Positions 13,590 through 25,239 of a stretch of 64,000 nucleotides of DNA are shown here, in pieces. The notes under the pieces are model-generated. The model had not been told where the DNA came from and did not search any database. It saw nothing but the letters and a program-made list of their open reading frames with translations. The DNA comes from Sitta carolinensis. Taxonomy: Eukaryota > Chordata > Aves > Passeriformes > Sittidae. The stretch covers positions 5,966,001 through 6,030,000 of the forward strand of contig CM063292.1 of assembly GCA_032173965.1 (NCBI GenBank), written 5' to 3'. Both the position numbers and the translations under genes were made by a program. Within the stretch, counting starts at the first letter, position 1. The number at the start of each line of letters is the position of its first letter.

Positions 13590-14260
13590 AATAACCCTAG
13601 CTAATTATACATAGTAAATAACCTCACCTTTCAAGCCTCCCCATATATCACCTTGCTAAATATGAACCCCAGCTTTAAGCTGTCTAAAATCATGACATTA
13701 GAGTGGGGGATCTCTCTGGTAATTAATCCCGAACTATCCATCAATACCCTTTCATGAAAAGCGCTGATTAAACCTTCCTGGCAGGGGCTTTTATGAGTTT
13801 GGGTGTTGGTTTCTGCCCTCGGCCAAGCCATGGAGCTCCTTCAGCAGGGTGGGAGAGCCCTCAGCCCCACACCTGCTGCCAGAGCCCGGCGTGGCGGGGC
13901 TGAGTCTGCGCAGGGCAGCGGGACCGGCACCAACTCGCATCTCAGAGCTCCTCTTTCTTAATTAGGACTTGAAACAATAGGTGGGGAAAATTCAGGGCCA
14001 ACGGCTATTATGTATTAGCTTTCATTTCTGTGCATTGATTGAGCTTATGTTGTTTTATGTGTGCGATGAAAGGGCAAATCAAAACCTATTTCTCTTTCTT
14101 GTCAATTCTCTTTCTCTTTTTCAACTATTTATCTTCGTATTGTATTGCAGCAACAGATGGCACATTAAAAATGAATTCACTTTTTGGGAACTGTATACCA
14201 TGCAGCTTATTCTGACCATCTAAAATGACAATGTAATTAAATTTCTTTTGGGAAGGTACC
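13590..14260. promoter_or_regulatory. Possible conserved cis-regulatory block
   Basis: The block is rich in homeodomain-type cores (CTAATTAT near 13600, GGTAATTAATCC near 13718, TTAATTAGGA near 13960, GTAATTAA near 14232). It surrounds a short GC-rich core (about 13850-13940) holding roughly eight CpG in under 100 bases. It lacks the long homopolymers that litter the neighbouring DNA. No reading frame covers it. This composition is known from vertebrate developmental enhancers in gene deserts, but enhancer identity is an inference from composition alone, with no alignment behind it. Confidence 0.3.
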
Positions 14261-14421
14261 TATAAAATACAGTAACATAATGCCCACTTAAGGAACAAGA
14301 CGTTTTACAATAGCAGCACATGGGGAAGGACACAAGTCTTCTGGGGGAGAACACAACTCTTCCTGGCATAGAAACTCTTGGCATGGATATTTTCATATGA
14401 ATTGCTGACTGAGCTTAAAGA

Positions 14422-14422
<1 letters not shown>

Positions 14423-14484
<62 letters not shown>

Positions 14485-14494
14485 ATATAATATA
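14423..14494. repeat. (TA)n dinucleotide microsatellite
   Basis: About 36 TA units run almost without interruption, broken once by TATTATA near 14472. The array is perfectly self-complementary and could extrude a cruciform. It is probably highly length-variable between individuals. Confidence 0.95.
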
Positions 14495-14499
14495 AACAT

Positions 14500-16212
14500 A
14501 TAGATATATCACTCAGCCGATTTCCCTCTGTGATTTTCATAGAGGAGTAAGTTACAAGTGTTTTCTATGTTAATTTACCCTGGCATGTTTACAAACAATT
14601 CTCTCAGAGGATTCATTGGATAATACTATTCTGCAAAAAAATAGCTCCCAATAAATTCAAATAAATTGCCTGCAAGCACTGTATAGGTCAGTTTACAGGC
14701 AATGCCATCAATGTACACTTAGCTTAGAAAGAAAATAACCTCCTAATCACGTGAAAAATTACATTTGCAGGCTCATAACATTTTAAACCCTACCCAGGGG
14801 ATCACATTTGAGGAGCAACAAGCCAGGATAACACACGGGTGAGAAACTTTCCTCGCCAGCATTAACACGCTTGCCACAAATAGAAAGCAATAGGTTAAAT
14901 TCCTTCAAAGCACCATGCCTAATTTGGTGGCAATTAATCAGCTCAGATAGGAGAATCATAGGAATATCAGCTTTATAGACCCAGAATAAACAGCAGCATG
15001 AAAAACATTCCTTTCCTATGATCAACAGCACCTAACAATTACAGTGATAGTCATTAGCAGGGTGTAGAAAAAAGGAAAGCAAGTGTGTAGGAGGAGGGAC
15101 AGGTCACACTGAAGCTGCCTTTTTATTAATCATCATTATAGGAAGGGAAAGAAGAAATATTAAGGTTCCATTCCTATGAAATGTATTAGTCATTATTTCT
15201 TAAACTCAATTATCTGTTTTCCCATCCTGAAATCTCTTTCGGATGTCTGAATGAAAGAACAAACACCAGATATATATAAAAAAAACACAAATAAAACCTG
15301 TTCAATAGAGCAGTTACCCACAAATCACAGAGAAACCAGCAATATAACATGATGTGATAATGTCTGTTAAGTAATTTCTACCTCAGGACAAAGTTTCAAT
15401 TATACCACCTTTATTTTCTTTGGTTTCCTACGGCAGCTCCACTTTGCTACATTAGCCTCTCTTTAGGAAAAAAAAAAAATCAATCTGGGAGAATTTACCT
15501 TTTAATAGAAAAAAATCGAAAAAAAAATTAAACATCTTTGCATCTTCACTTTTTCTTTAGGTCAAGAATATCAAAACTAGACAGTGCTTTCAGTATTTTC
15601 ACCTACCTTAAAATATTCCATTAGATAGGACAGAGCTAATAATCTCTGGGAAAAGGGAATGGACGGCTTTCCCATTACCAAAGGAGTTAAAAAAATACAG
15701 AAAACCCTACAGGTGCACACGCTCCCTGGTCTTTAAAATATTGCAATATGAGTTTGGGGGATTTTTTTGAAGTGCTGTTGTTGGAAATTTCCTGTGCTTA
15801 CATGAAAGATTGTATTTAAACTGTTGTAACTTGGCCGAGTCAAAAGCAATTTGCAGGAGGACACTGAAAGGCAAATATATACATACAAGGGACAGGTCTG
15901 CTAACATGCTAAATAATCCACACTTACACAGAGAACCTGACAGTTCCTTTCTCAAAATAAATCCATCTGAAAGTAAATACATTGTCCTGTTGAGCCAGGC
16001 TGCATTTGGCATCTCTGCTTTCCCTCCTCCCACCCCCCAAGAGTGTCAAGGATGTTTTCTTCCCCTTGTTTCTCTGTCTCCCCTAATCAGGAGGCTGTTG
16101 TTGAACTGAGCAAGTCGGGGTATTTAGTGGAAATCAAGATGGATTTAGTTTGGAATTAAGTAGATCCCCATGACAGGAAATATTAAGAGATGATGGATGT
16201 CTGACAAATATT

Positions 16213-16247
<35 letters not shown>

Positions 16248-16731
16248 AAAAAGAAAATCAACTCCCATTTCAGAAGGCAGTCTGCAAAGCTAGATTTATG
16301 AAACTGAACTTTAAACTTTAAGGAACATATTTTTCCAGGCTTTATGTATTAGCAACATTGCATTTAATTTAGAGATTAAATAAACACTAGTTTGAGGCAT
16401 TCCACCAGGGCTGAAATGCTTCATGGAAGCAGGCTCACAGTTTTGAGGCTATGAAATATGTCTCCTGTTTTGACACTATTGTAATAGCATAGTTGTTCAC
16501 TTTCCTTGTTTCCATGGGGTTTATGGTCCATAAAGTTTAATAACAATCTTAACAGCTGAACAGTGAGCACACATCTCTGGGAGGCTTCTGTAAGAAACTG
16601 GATCTGAATTTTATCTATGTAATTTTTAGTGGCAGCATATGTCCTTACCTCACCACTGTCCACAAACACCCACATCATTAAAGAAGGCACCGAACAACAC
16701 TGACCCACCTCAGAGAAGAGGCCACACACCC
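14500..16731. other. Gene-less sequence
   Basis: No supported gene. The part 14840-15060 has TAATTTGG, CAATTAATCAG and similar motifs and could belong to a regulatory block. It also holds A-runs at about 15468-15479 and 16219-16246 (28 A). Open frames of up to 113 codons overlap on opposite strands (15707-16109) and resemble nothing I know. Confidence 0.5.
16219..16246. repeat. Poly(A) run, 28 A
   Basis: A homopolymer of 28 A is followed by GAAAAAGAAAA. No recognisable retroposed body precedes it. Confidence 0.9.
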
Positions 16732-17607
16732 TCATATCATCCAGCAGCTGAGTGAACAGCACTCAAAACACCAGGTTATGAAATTGCTGAATTTCAGAAA
16801 AATTAAAGAAAAGGCTTGATCAATAGGTCCCACAGGAAAAACATCCAGGAGCACCCACAAAGAGCAAAGGTTTTCAGCCACCTGAGTTGGTCCCAAAAAC
16901 CCCAATGTCTTGGGTGCAGAGACCTTCTGCTCCCAGAGGTGCAGAGCTCCCTCTTCACTCACCTGTCCCCACTCCCACAGGAGGCAACAGCACTTCAGCT
17001 CCTCCCAAAACTGGCCCCTAGGCTGTACCCTGACTAATTGCTTTCTGTAAAAAGTGAGTGAAAAGGGCCTTATTTTGGTGCAAAGAGAGGAAGAAGGTCT
17101 CCCCAGAACAACATTCAAGCCTGCAAGCAGCTTTTCCAGAAAAGACATAGGCCCACCTCTGGTTTTATCCTCTGAGGTAGGATACAGAGGGAAAAAGGCT
17201 AAACAAACCACAGGAGACTCTTCAGCAGAGGGCAGGTTCCCAAAACCCCTGCAGCACACCCTAACCTCCATCTCACTCCAGCCTCTGGCTGGCTCATCTT
17301 TGGAAACTGCCTTCTTTCCAGCTACCACCAAAAAAACCAACCAGCTAGGAAAGCTGGCAAACCTGAGAGCCCTAAAATTAATGTGGGATTCACCTGCATC
17401 TCCCCAGGCATCCAGCTCAAGAGATGATCCAGGAGTCAGCCCTGGGGGCTGTGCCTGGCTCTGACCTTGGCTTATTTGGGGTCTGACCTGAGTGCGTGGA
17501 TCTGCCTCAAGGACTGGGTTCTGTCCAGGGCAGGGAAAGCTGCACTGCTGATTTCTGATCTGGGTCTGAAAATAAAACTTGCACACAAATCCTGTACTAT
17601 CAGTCAA
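16732..17607 (-). other. Unassigned 291-codon minus-strand open frame
   Basis: This is the longest open frame in the window. Its first codon is TTG, not ATG. The first in-frame Met is near residue 113, so a normally initiated product would be about 179 residues. The conceptual product is Pro/Gln-rich near residues 27-62 and hydrophobic and Cys-rich at the end. I recognise no domain. A TATAAAAG motif lies on the same strand at 17625-17632. Two plus-strand frames (16816-17037, 17054-17464) overlap it. It could be chance, a decayed transposable-element frame, or an LTR-type sequence. There is no evidence of translation. Confidence 0.15.
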
Positions 17608-17624
17608 AAGTTAGCCTGAGATCT

Positions 17625-17632
17625 CTTTTATA
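17625..17632 (-). promoter_or_regulatory. TATA-box-like motif
   Basis: TATAAAAG reads on the minus strand 18 bases upstream of the long minus-strand open frame. It matches the vertebrate TATA consensus, but such octamers are frequent by chance in AT-rich DNA and no initiator or other promoter element is evident. Confidence 0.2.
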
Positions 17633-17639
17633 CAGCCTG

Positions 17640-18576
17640 ATGGAATGTTAGGTTGTACAAGGCACAGTGGTAGAAAGGGAAAACACCTTCTCCCCTGCAG
17701 CTTGGCTTTGACTTTGATTAATCTGGGTCTGCCTTGGACTGGACGCCCAAATGTTAAAGAATCATGTTGGTTCAAACCAGTCAAAGATAAGAGCCTCTGT
17801 CTACTGATAATTCCACCTATTCCACTATTTTCATGATTTTTAAGGGTTCTTTTGAAAAATAAAAGGGAACATTCAACTTTCAAACCTGGATTTATATAGC
17901 AATTTGTAAGGAGGAGCTCTATACTATGAATTCCCCCTTTTTAAATAATTGAATAGATTTCAACTTGATTGTGTCTCTTTAACATTTCAGCAGATTTTTT
18001 TTTTCAATGAATTTGACACATCAAGTAATATCAGAGTAAATCTACCTAAAATATTTACAATTACTTGCAAGATATTTTCACATGAACCAGTAAATTGAAA
18101 CTTCCCCTCAAAGGAGAGACATAAAAAAGTCATTTTTATGGTGGTTATTGTAATTTTAATAAGCAATTTCATAGGTAAACAGAAATGCTTGATCTCCATT
18201 CAGTACTGTATAACAGGCTGTGCTGCATATCTAATGGAATCACATGGATTTGTGTACAAAATGAACAAGAATTATAAATGGCTCCTTCTGTGATTTAAAC
18301 TCTACAGGTTTATGTACCTCAGCTACAGAGCCTGAGAAGAAAACACAACACACATTTGTATCACACAAAGAGGGAGCCTGCTCCTCTGGGGAATAAAGTT
18401 TTCAGAAGGAAAGGCTCCAGTTTGGCATTAAAGCAGCTGCTCAGCAGAAGGAGCTGTGCACACATTTTCAGAGTAGCCTCCACCCAAGCTGGTTCACTGA
18501 AATGTGTGCAAGCACAAAAAAGACCTGAAATTTGCGTGGGCAAATGACACTTTCATGGCTGGGGTAGATTAATGGA
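17640..18576. other. Gene-less sequence
   Basis: No supported gene. A plus-strand and a minus-strand frame overlap between 17611 and 17883, and another pair overlaps between 18356 and 18547. Neither looks like a known protein. Confidence 0.5.
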
Positions 18577-19055
18577 GTAATAGATTTAAAGGCTAGAAGG
18601 GATCATTATGATCATCTACTATGACCTTCTGTTTAACAGAATTTAGCCAAGGGATTCCCGCATCCAGCCCATGGCTCATAACTTCTGGTTGAGCTACAAC
18701 CAGTATCTTTTAGAAAGACATTCAATCATGATTTAAAGACTTCAAGTGATGGAGAAATCACTACATTCCCTGGAAAGTTGTTACAGTGCTTAATTGCACT
18801 GTTTCTTTTTTCTTCTTTTTCTTTTTTTAATTTTACAACTACAATTTGTGTAGTTTCAGCCCAGTCACTTTATCTCCTCCTGCTAGATTAAAAGTCCTTT
18901 TACAGCAGAAGTTTTCTCCAAGCAAGGAATAGCTTCATCTTTTCCTCACAGACAGTGCTGCTTTATTTTCTGCTATGGGATAAAAGTTCTTATCATTCTC
19001 ATAGGTTTTTTCTGAAATCTCCAAACTCTTTACATGTGAACACCAACACTAGGAC
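18577..19055 (-). mobile_element. Old CR1-family LINE, 3' part
   Basis: Read on the plus strand, the block follows an ancient sauropsid CR1 subfamily in colinear order. It has an AGATTTAAAGGCTAGAAGG start, GATCATTATGATCATCTA, GACCTTCTG, and a central GAAATCACTACATTCCCTGG-type segment. These are followed by TGCTAGATTAAAAGTCC, AGAAGTTTTCTCCAAG, TCATTCTCATAGG and, at the far end, CACCAACACTAGGAC. The last segment corresponds to the coding end of ORF2, where the protein motif is of the Val-Gln-Phe-Trp type. The copy is diverged and carries indels and a T-rich expansion near 18806-18830, so it is a fossil. Minus orientation follows from the 3' end lying at the left. Confidence 0.75.
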
Positions 19056-21029
19056 TTGTCAAATAACATTTAATTTATAAGGATAATAACAGTAATAATA
19101 ATACTGCAGGGATAAACTTGGAGAAGGAAAAAAACATGTAAGCCATTTGGTCTTTCTCTTTCTTACACATATTCATGCAAATATCCTTTAGAGAAAAGGA
19201 AGAAATTTAAAAATAAATCCAAATACACTGAGTTTAGCCAGGCTGGAAGACATAAAGAAAGTAAAACAGTTTAGCACAGCACAGATCTTGGTGGTTTTTG
19301 CCAAGTTATGTTTGAAGCAAGAATTTGTGAGGCATAGGTGCCCCCACAGTCCTCTCCATCATTCCACCTGGCCTGGGTCCCAGGCATGTTCGAGGAGGTT
19401 TTCAGGTGCTGTACCTGACCCAGGCATGCACAGGGGGCTACAAGAGCAGGCTGCCAGCTCCAGAGCATCTGAAACTCTCTAACACTCTGAGAATCCTCAG
19501 CTGCTTGTCAGGACAGCTTTATGGAAAGTGAGATGAGGTTCTGGCCCCAGCATTTAACTACACTTGGCCATAACTCAATTTCTCACAAATAGCAATTTTG
19601 GCATGTTCTGGTTCTCTTGCACAACTGTGATACATGCAGTGGGAATAATAAATTATTGTGCTATTACATGACAACAGAAACCTCAATGTGTTTGGTTGCA
19701 CGGGCAGGACTAAAAATGTGGGCTGTGATTTTCACTGTACTTTCACCAGGCTGGAATCTGGAGAATATATTTACATTGTTTAGTAACTACTGATCATGTG
19801 AGACTGAGAATTCATGGGAAAAGTGATTGCCCTTATAAAGAGGGTTCTGAATGAGGTTTTTTTTGTGGTGAAAAGTCTGGATATCTGTAGCTAGAATGGC
19901 TCTCCTACATTTCAGGCATATATTGCAATGACACCGACGATGTGGGGTTAGGAGGAATGTCCATGAATGCTGCTTCTGCTCCAGATGTGACTACACACCG
20001 ATGGAAAACACAACAAATGTGCAGTCCAAACACCAATGTCTTTTTATAATTCATTGAAATCTACTGTTGGACTCCACTGGTGTTGTTGAGAAGTTAAGAA
20101 GAGGAAAACAAGAGGCATGTAATTCAAGACAACCTCTTAGGGGGAAAAAAAAAGAAGCTATTTTCATTCTAAGGAGACAGTGGGTGGGAAAAGAGATTTC
20201 TGCTAGGGAAACAAGCAGTCACTTTCGCTGAAAAGGAAATACTGAGTTGCTTTGTCCTAAGGTCTCAGTGGAGCAAAGCCTGATGGTTTAACCATGGCAT
20301 ATGGGTTGCAGCCCAAGAGAGCTAAAGAGAAAATTTGGAAGCTCGTGTCAAATTTTCTGCTCTCTATATAGCTTTGGCCTAGGCCTCAGCAGCAGTCTCG
20401 AGGGACAGAATGATGTACTGCAATATAACAAGCTGCCTGACATTTTGAAATGCCTTAACCCCCAGCTTTCCATCCACCTTTCAGCCCTTGCAGCAGCCTC
20501 CCTTCCCACACGGAGCTGCACAATGTACAGCGCAGGACTTCACTATAAAGAAAAAAGTTGTCATGTCTTTGTCCTTGAGGGTTTTAATCAGCAATGACTC
20601 CTGGCTTGGTTAATAACATTTTCAGCAATATAATAGGAAAGGCCAGTTACTGCACAGAAGGGGTATGTGCATGTCTAATGTCCCTCGCTCAGGCACAGGA
20701 CATGTCTCAGAGAAGTCTTGGGACTATTTTTGAGGTTTTCCCAAACCAGAACACAGGATGGGGGCATGGAAAAGGGAAATCACCCTTTTCCTGTAAATGC
20801 AGAGATTTCAACCTCCTAATGAAACACAAAGCCTTCTGAATCCCTAACAAAGGAAGCTTTAGAAGCACAAACGTGAGTGTTGAAGACAAGCTAGTGCACA
20901 CAAAGCAAGAAGAAATTTATTCTATGCTTCCAACAACTTTCAGATTTACATCTGGCAGCTGGAGGCCAAACCCTTAAAAACAGTGCAATAATTATATTTC
21001 CAAAGTAAAATCCTTCTCCCCCCTTGACA
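19056..21029. other. Gene-less sequence
   Basis: No supported gene. Open frames of up to 98 codons (20301-20597) have no recognisable domains. No repeat family was recognised. Confidence 0.5.
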
Positions 21030-21440
21030 TGGAAATCGCTGCAGAACCAAAAGCATTATTAATTTAAAAAACTACATTCTATTACAGGCTTGGACTCCAA
21101 TAGCCCAGCTCACAGGCTTCCTTTTTTCTAAAAAGTCAAAACATCGAGGGGTTGAAAAGAGCACTCATACATTATCTCCCTAATGACTTTGACCTATTAA
21201 TAAGTGGAATCTATCAAGTATACTCTCTCCTACAGTATTTTGTCAATCGTTATACGCCTCAATGGGGCCACCATTAAAAATCTGCCAATTAATTCAGTAT
21301 TTAGGACACTGTTACTATGAAATATGCTATGTATCATGCTATTTCTCATTATAAATATAGAAATGCTGTAAATTACAAGGTGAGATTAGTATTTTCTGCA
21401 ATAAGAAGTGACGCCTTTTAATGATAATCGTTATATATTT
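21030..21440. promoter_or_regulatory. Possible conserved cis-regulatory block
   Basis: This homopolymer-poor, moderately AT-rich stretch has many TAAT/ATTA cores (ATTATTAATTT, CCTAATGAC, CTATTAATAAG, CCAATTAATTCAG, TTTAATGATAATCG) and three rare CpG-bearing words (CATCGAGG, AATCGTTATACGCC, GTGACGCC). No open frame covers it. Composition suggests a developmental enhancer, and only cross-species alignment could establish this. Confidence 0.28.
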
Positions 21441-21875
21441 TGCCTTTTCTCTCCTTCAGCAGGGTTCTTTTGTAGCTGAGCCATTCCGACTAACAACAAT
21501 CTGAATGCCACGATGGATACTGAAAAGATATTCTTTCAACACCCCAATTCTTATTTCCTGTCGTTCTGTAGTAAACCCTTTTTGCAGCAGGGTCTAAATA
21601 TGCACCCTAATTAATTTTTGTTCTTCCAAGAAAGTTAACCAAAGGGTTTTTTTCCAAACTTTAAACAATGTCTTATTAAAAATAAAAATAATATCTAAAA
21701 ATAATACTAGACATCTTACACTGAGCGCATGTTTATGTACTACATCTGAATAAAATGCTTTTGCTGACCCAAAACAAAGTTCTTGCCCAAAAATGATTAA
21801 TTGTGGCTTTCTGGTCAATAAAACACTAAATAAATGAAGGATGAGAATCTAATGTGGGTGAAAGTCTCTAATGGC

Positions 21876-21895
21876 ATTAATTAATTAATTAATTT
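21876..21895. repeat. (TTAA)n array
   Basis: Five overlapping ATTAAT units form a 20-base, fully palindromic array. It offers tandem homeodomain core sites but may be a plain tetranucleotide microsatellite. Confidence 0.8.
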
Positions 21896-22678
21896 TAAAA
21901 AATGTTTTGAGCAAAAATATTATTTTATTTTAAATCCCATGGATTAAAAAAAAACCCACTAAAGGTATTAGCATCAAGTTAGCATGATTGCAATGAATAA
22001 TGTGAAAAGTGCCTCTAATAGAGTTGTAGCTGTGGTTTCATTTATTCTAGATGAAAAATGACATTTATCAAACATTTGATCTGATGGGCTATATATTTAT
22101 GGAGAAACAAAAGAGAGAGATTAACTGGCAAGAAAATCCATTTTGATTAGACTATTTAATGTTCTGTGTATGAGTTACAAATAACCCTCCTCCCAGGAGG
22201 ATTCCTTTGAACCAGATTTCTTCAGTTATTATTTTTATTTAGCACTGAGACCATATGACCTGGGAACAGAACCTTTTAAAACACTTGACAAAAATCAAAG
22301 GTATAAGAACTTTTATCTATACCATTTCCTCTGTAAGGAAGATCTGGTTGCTATATGGGATATGCTTGCTAAATTAAACTTCTATTGTTTTCCAACATAT
22401 TTTTTAATATTATCATTTTAGGATCTCTGCTTACACATTTCTCAATGATATTTCATTTGGAACTGCAACCATTTATCTAGTTGAAGCATCTGTGTGTTTA
22501 ACATATGGACTGGAAACTTTCCACTACAATGACTGTGTTCTGCCAAAAAAGCCAGCAAAAGAAAATGTTCTGATGTAAATATAAGCTGATATCCAAGTTC
22601 TTCACAGGTTTTGAATCTTTAACCGACTAAGCAAAGCAGAGTTTGTAACAACTGCGGTTTTGTTGAAAACAAAACTAA

Positions 22679-22707
22679 AATAAGACAAAATAAAATAAAA
22701 TAAAAAA
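22679..22707. repeat. (AAAAT)n microsatellite
   Basis: A short pentanucleotide array of AAAAT-type units lies within an A-rich segment. Confidence 0.75.
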
Positions 22708-23083
22708 TAGAAAACCAGCAAAAACAAGCCCTGTATATTGCAAATTCCCATTTTGGCAACCCAAAGAGGGAATATAAGCTTAAAGGCCTGAATTTAACAA
22801 ACCTAATTATCAAGGCTTAATTAGTACCAAGGGTAAAGCTTCATGGAACACCTGCAGACTTAATTTATGTCCTGACAGAGAGGAACAAGTGTTAATGGGC
22901 TGTATTTATGTTAATACCTGAACCTTAGAGAGCCAGTGGGATAAAACAGACTATGCACTAGTTTTTTGTTTCAAGCTACAGAACAAACATAAAAGATTTT
23001 AATCTTAATATTAGTTTGCACATAAGTCCTTGGGGAAAGTATAGATCTATTTAAACTTTAAAATTGGAGATGCTGAACACTAA

Positions 23084-23094
23084 GGGGGGGGAAA

Positions 23095-23126
<32 letters not shown>
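23084..23126. repeat. G8 - A7 - A26 homopolymer cluster
   Basis: A run of eight G is followed by seven A and then, after a GT dinucleotide, by 26 A (23101-23126). No retroposed body is recognisable upstream. Confidence 0.85.
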
Positions 23127-23329
23127 GTAAGTTAACTTAAAAAGTGTTGTCAGTGCAGAAAATATCAAGCTTAAAAGGGTCTGTGGACATTTTTCATCCT
23201 GTGAGCAGATCTGGTTTCTTAAAACCTCTCACACCGCACCATTGATGCTTCCTACAACATGAACATAGATTTTTTAATGTTTTTGATGCATAATACAATT
23301 TTTTCTATATTCAGAGGGAAGGCAAAAAT

Positions 23330-24850
23330 GCTGCCCACCATAACTGCAGTGCTGAGAGTGTTGTCCCTGCCTGCTGGTGCCTGGTGGACACACTCTGAGC
23401 TGGCTTTGGGCACAGTTTCAGAGCAGAGCCCTGCGGGGAATGGGGCCTCTGACAGCCTCCAGAGCTCCCGGAGCCCAGGCTCTAAACGGGCCATATGGTG
23501 CCCCCAGCCCCAGCTCCCCCGAGTGCCAGGAGAGGACAGAACATTCCATACCCGTGCTGTTCCCCTCCCTGTGTGCAGCTACCTGGGAGCTGCGGGGTAT
23601 AGTCGGAATAAACAACCTGTGTTTTTCCTACTGAAGATGCCATTCTATTGTAGCAACACTGGCTCATCCTCACTTCTGGCACTGCAAACATCCTGACTAG
23701 GCTCGGGAAGATGCTGTTCAGATGGCATTTTCTGCCCTGCAGTGCTCCTTTCGGTCCTTGGCCACTCGGAGCTCTTGGGGAAGCTCCCTGCTGCGAGTGT
23801 GGCGTCCCCACGGTCACACAGCCTGTGCACACCGGGTCAGCAGGGCTTCCCAGAGAAGGGCCAGGAAAACTGCCCCTTTTTGCTCTTATAATTAGAAGTT
23901 TGCCTCTGCCTAAAGGCCTAAAACAGTTTTCCTGTCCATCATTTCCTGTAAGGACACCAGGCCTGAGCTGATACAGCTGCCTAAGGGAGAGGTAAGAGTA
24001 TCTACAGGATGACCCATAGGAATTTAAGCTAGTTTAAAAACATTCATCTTGGTTGAGCAGGAATGGGCAGATTGGATAGTGTCTGCTCCTCCCCATGTTC
24101 TTTAGTGTAATGGCAAGAGAATTCTTTAAGTTTTTGTTATCTTTTCTTCCTTCCTATTTTATAATCCTCCTTAAAATATTGACGCTATTGGTTCTTCCCT
24201 TCCTGCTTCTTTTCCTGGAAGCGCCCACCCCATGCCACTGGCCCATCTGCCACATTTCAGGGGTGTGCAAGCCATCAGCACTTTCCACGGCAATGTCACT
24301 GAGGAAGTTTGCAGAGCTGTGGGGCCATTGCAGGGCCATGTTTTAGTGCTGTCATCTGGGAAGTGCAGCAGGATTTGTGTTATCTTGTAGGAGATACAAG
24401 AGAGATACACCCTCCATCTATCAGAGGCTCCTTCTGTGTCCTCACACAAACTCCCTGAGGCCACACAAGGTGCAGCTTAGAGCAAAACCCACCCAGAACA
24501 GACTGGGCTGGCTCAGTGTGATTGTGGAGGGGACTTTCAGTCCTTGGACTTGGAAAGCCTTCTAAGGACAAAGTGGAGGAAGGCCTTTCCACCTCACCTG
24601 CAGCTTTCCAGCGGCCCAAAGCACCACACCAAACCTCAAGAAGAGCAAATTCAGCCTCCACTTGCCCCCAAGGACCATCCCCTGCCCAGAAATGCCTGGG
24701 AGCCCTGGCACTACCTTGGGGAGCCATGGCCAGTGGACTGTTCTCCCAGCTTGGATCTCCGAGGACATGAGCTCCTTGTACCTCCCAGGCCAACCACTTG
24801 ATGTCCTGACACCCTCAACTCTTGGACCTTGGAGTTCTGTGGAAACACTG
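23330..24850. other. Two GC-rich islets with overlapping open frames
   Basis: Two GC-richer stretches (about 23330-23900 and 24400-24850) stand out from AT-rich surroundings. Each is open in several frames on both strands (up to 145 codons on plus at 23259-23696 and 137 codons on minus at 24380-24793). That is expected where stop codons are rarer, so it does not argue for coding. I recognise no protein domain and no repeat family. Local GC-biased conversion, decayed LTR sequence or an unannotated exon are all possible. Confidence 0.35.
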
Positions 24851-25239
24851 CCCATTTCCAGGTTTGGAAACACTTTTTGAAACAAGACACAACTACCTCA
24901 CCAGCACCAGAAGCAAAACACTGGTGTTGAGAGAGTCTTTGCTCTCTGTTTGTTACTTATTCTCCCTGTGTGAAAAGGAAGAACACCAACGCCTGCTTCT
25001 TGGGGCAATAATTAGATGTTTCCTTGGAGGGGTGCAGTGAAAGTAAAAATATTAATGATAGCAGCAAACTGCTCTCTCTCTCTAAAGATTCAAACTTTAC
25101 AAAGGTTCACCTACCAGACCAATCCACAACTGAAGTTTTGTTCAAAAACTATGCATTAAAAATATTAATAATCATCCTACAGCCTTCTTTTACTGCTTCT
25201 ATCTGTAGTAGTACTTATATCTCTTTCAAGCCCATTTTT
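24851..25239. other. Gene-less sequence
   Basis: AT-rich DNA with one 95-codon frame (25024-25311) that does not begin with ATG and resembles no known protein. Confidence 0.5.

Noticed and set aside
17735..17760. TTTGGGCG-type word on the minus strand, considered as a retroviral primer-binding site
   Set aside because: It does not match a tRNA 3' end well and no LTR pair or internal retroviral region is present.
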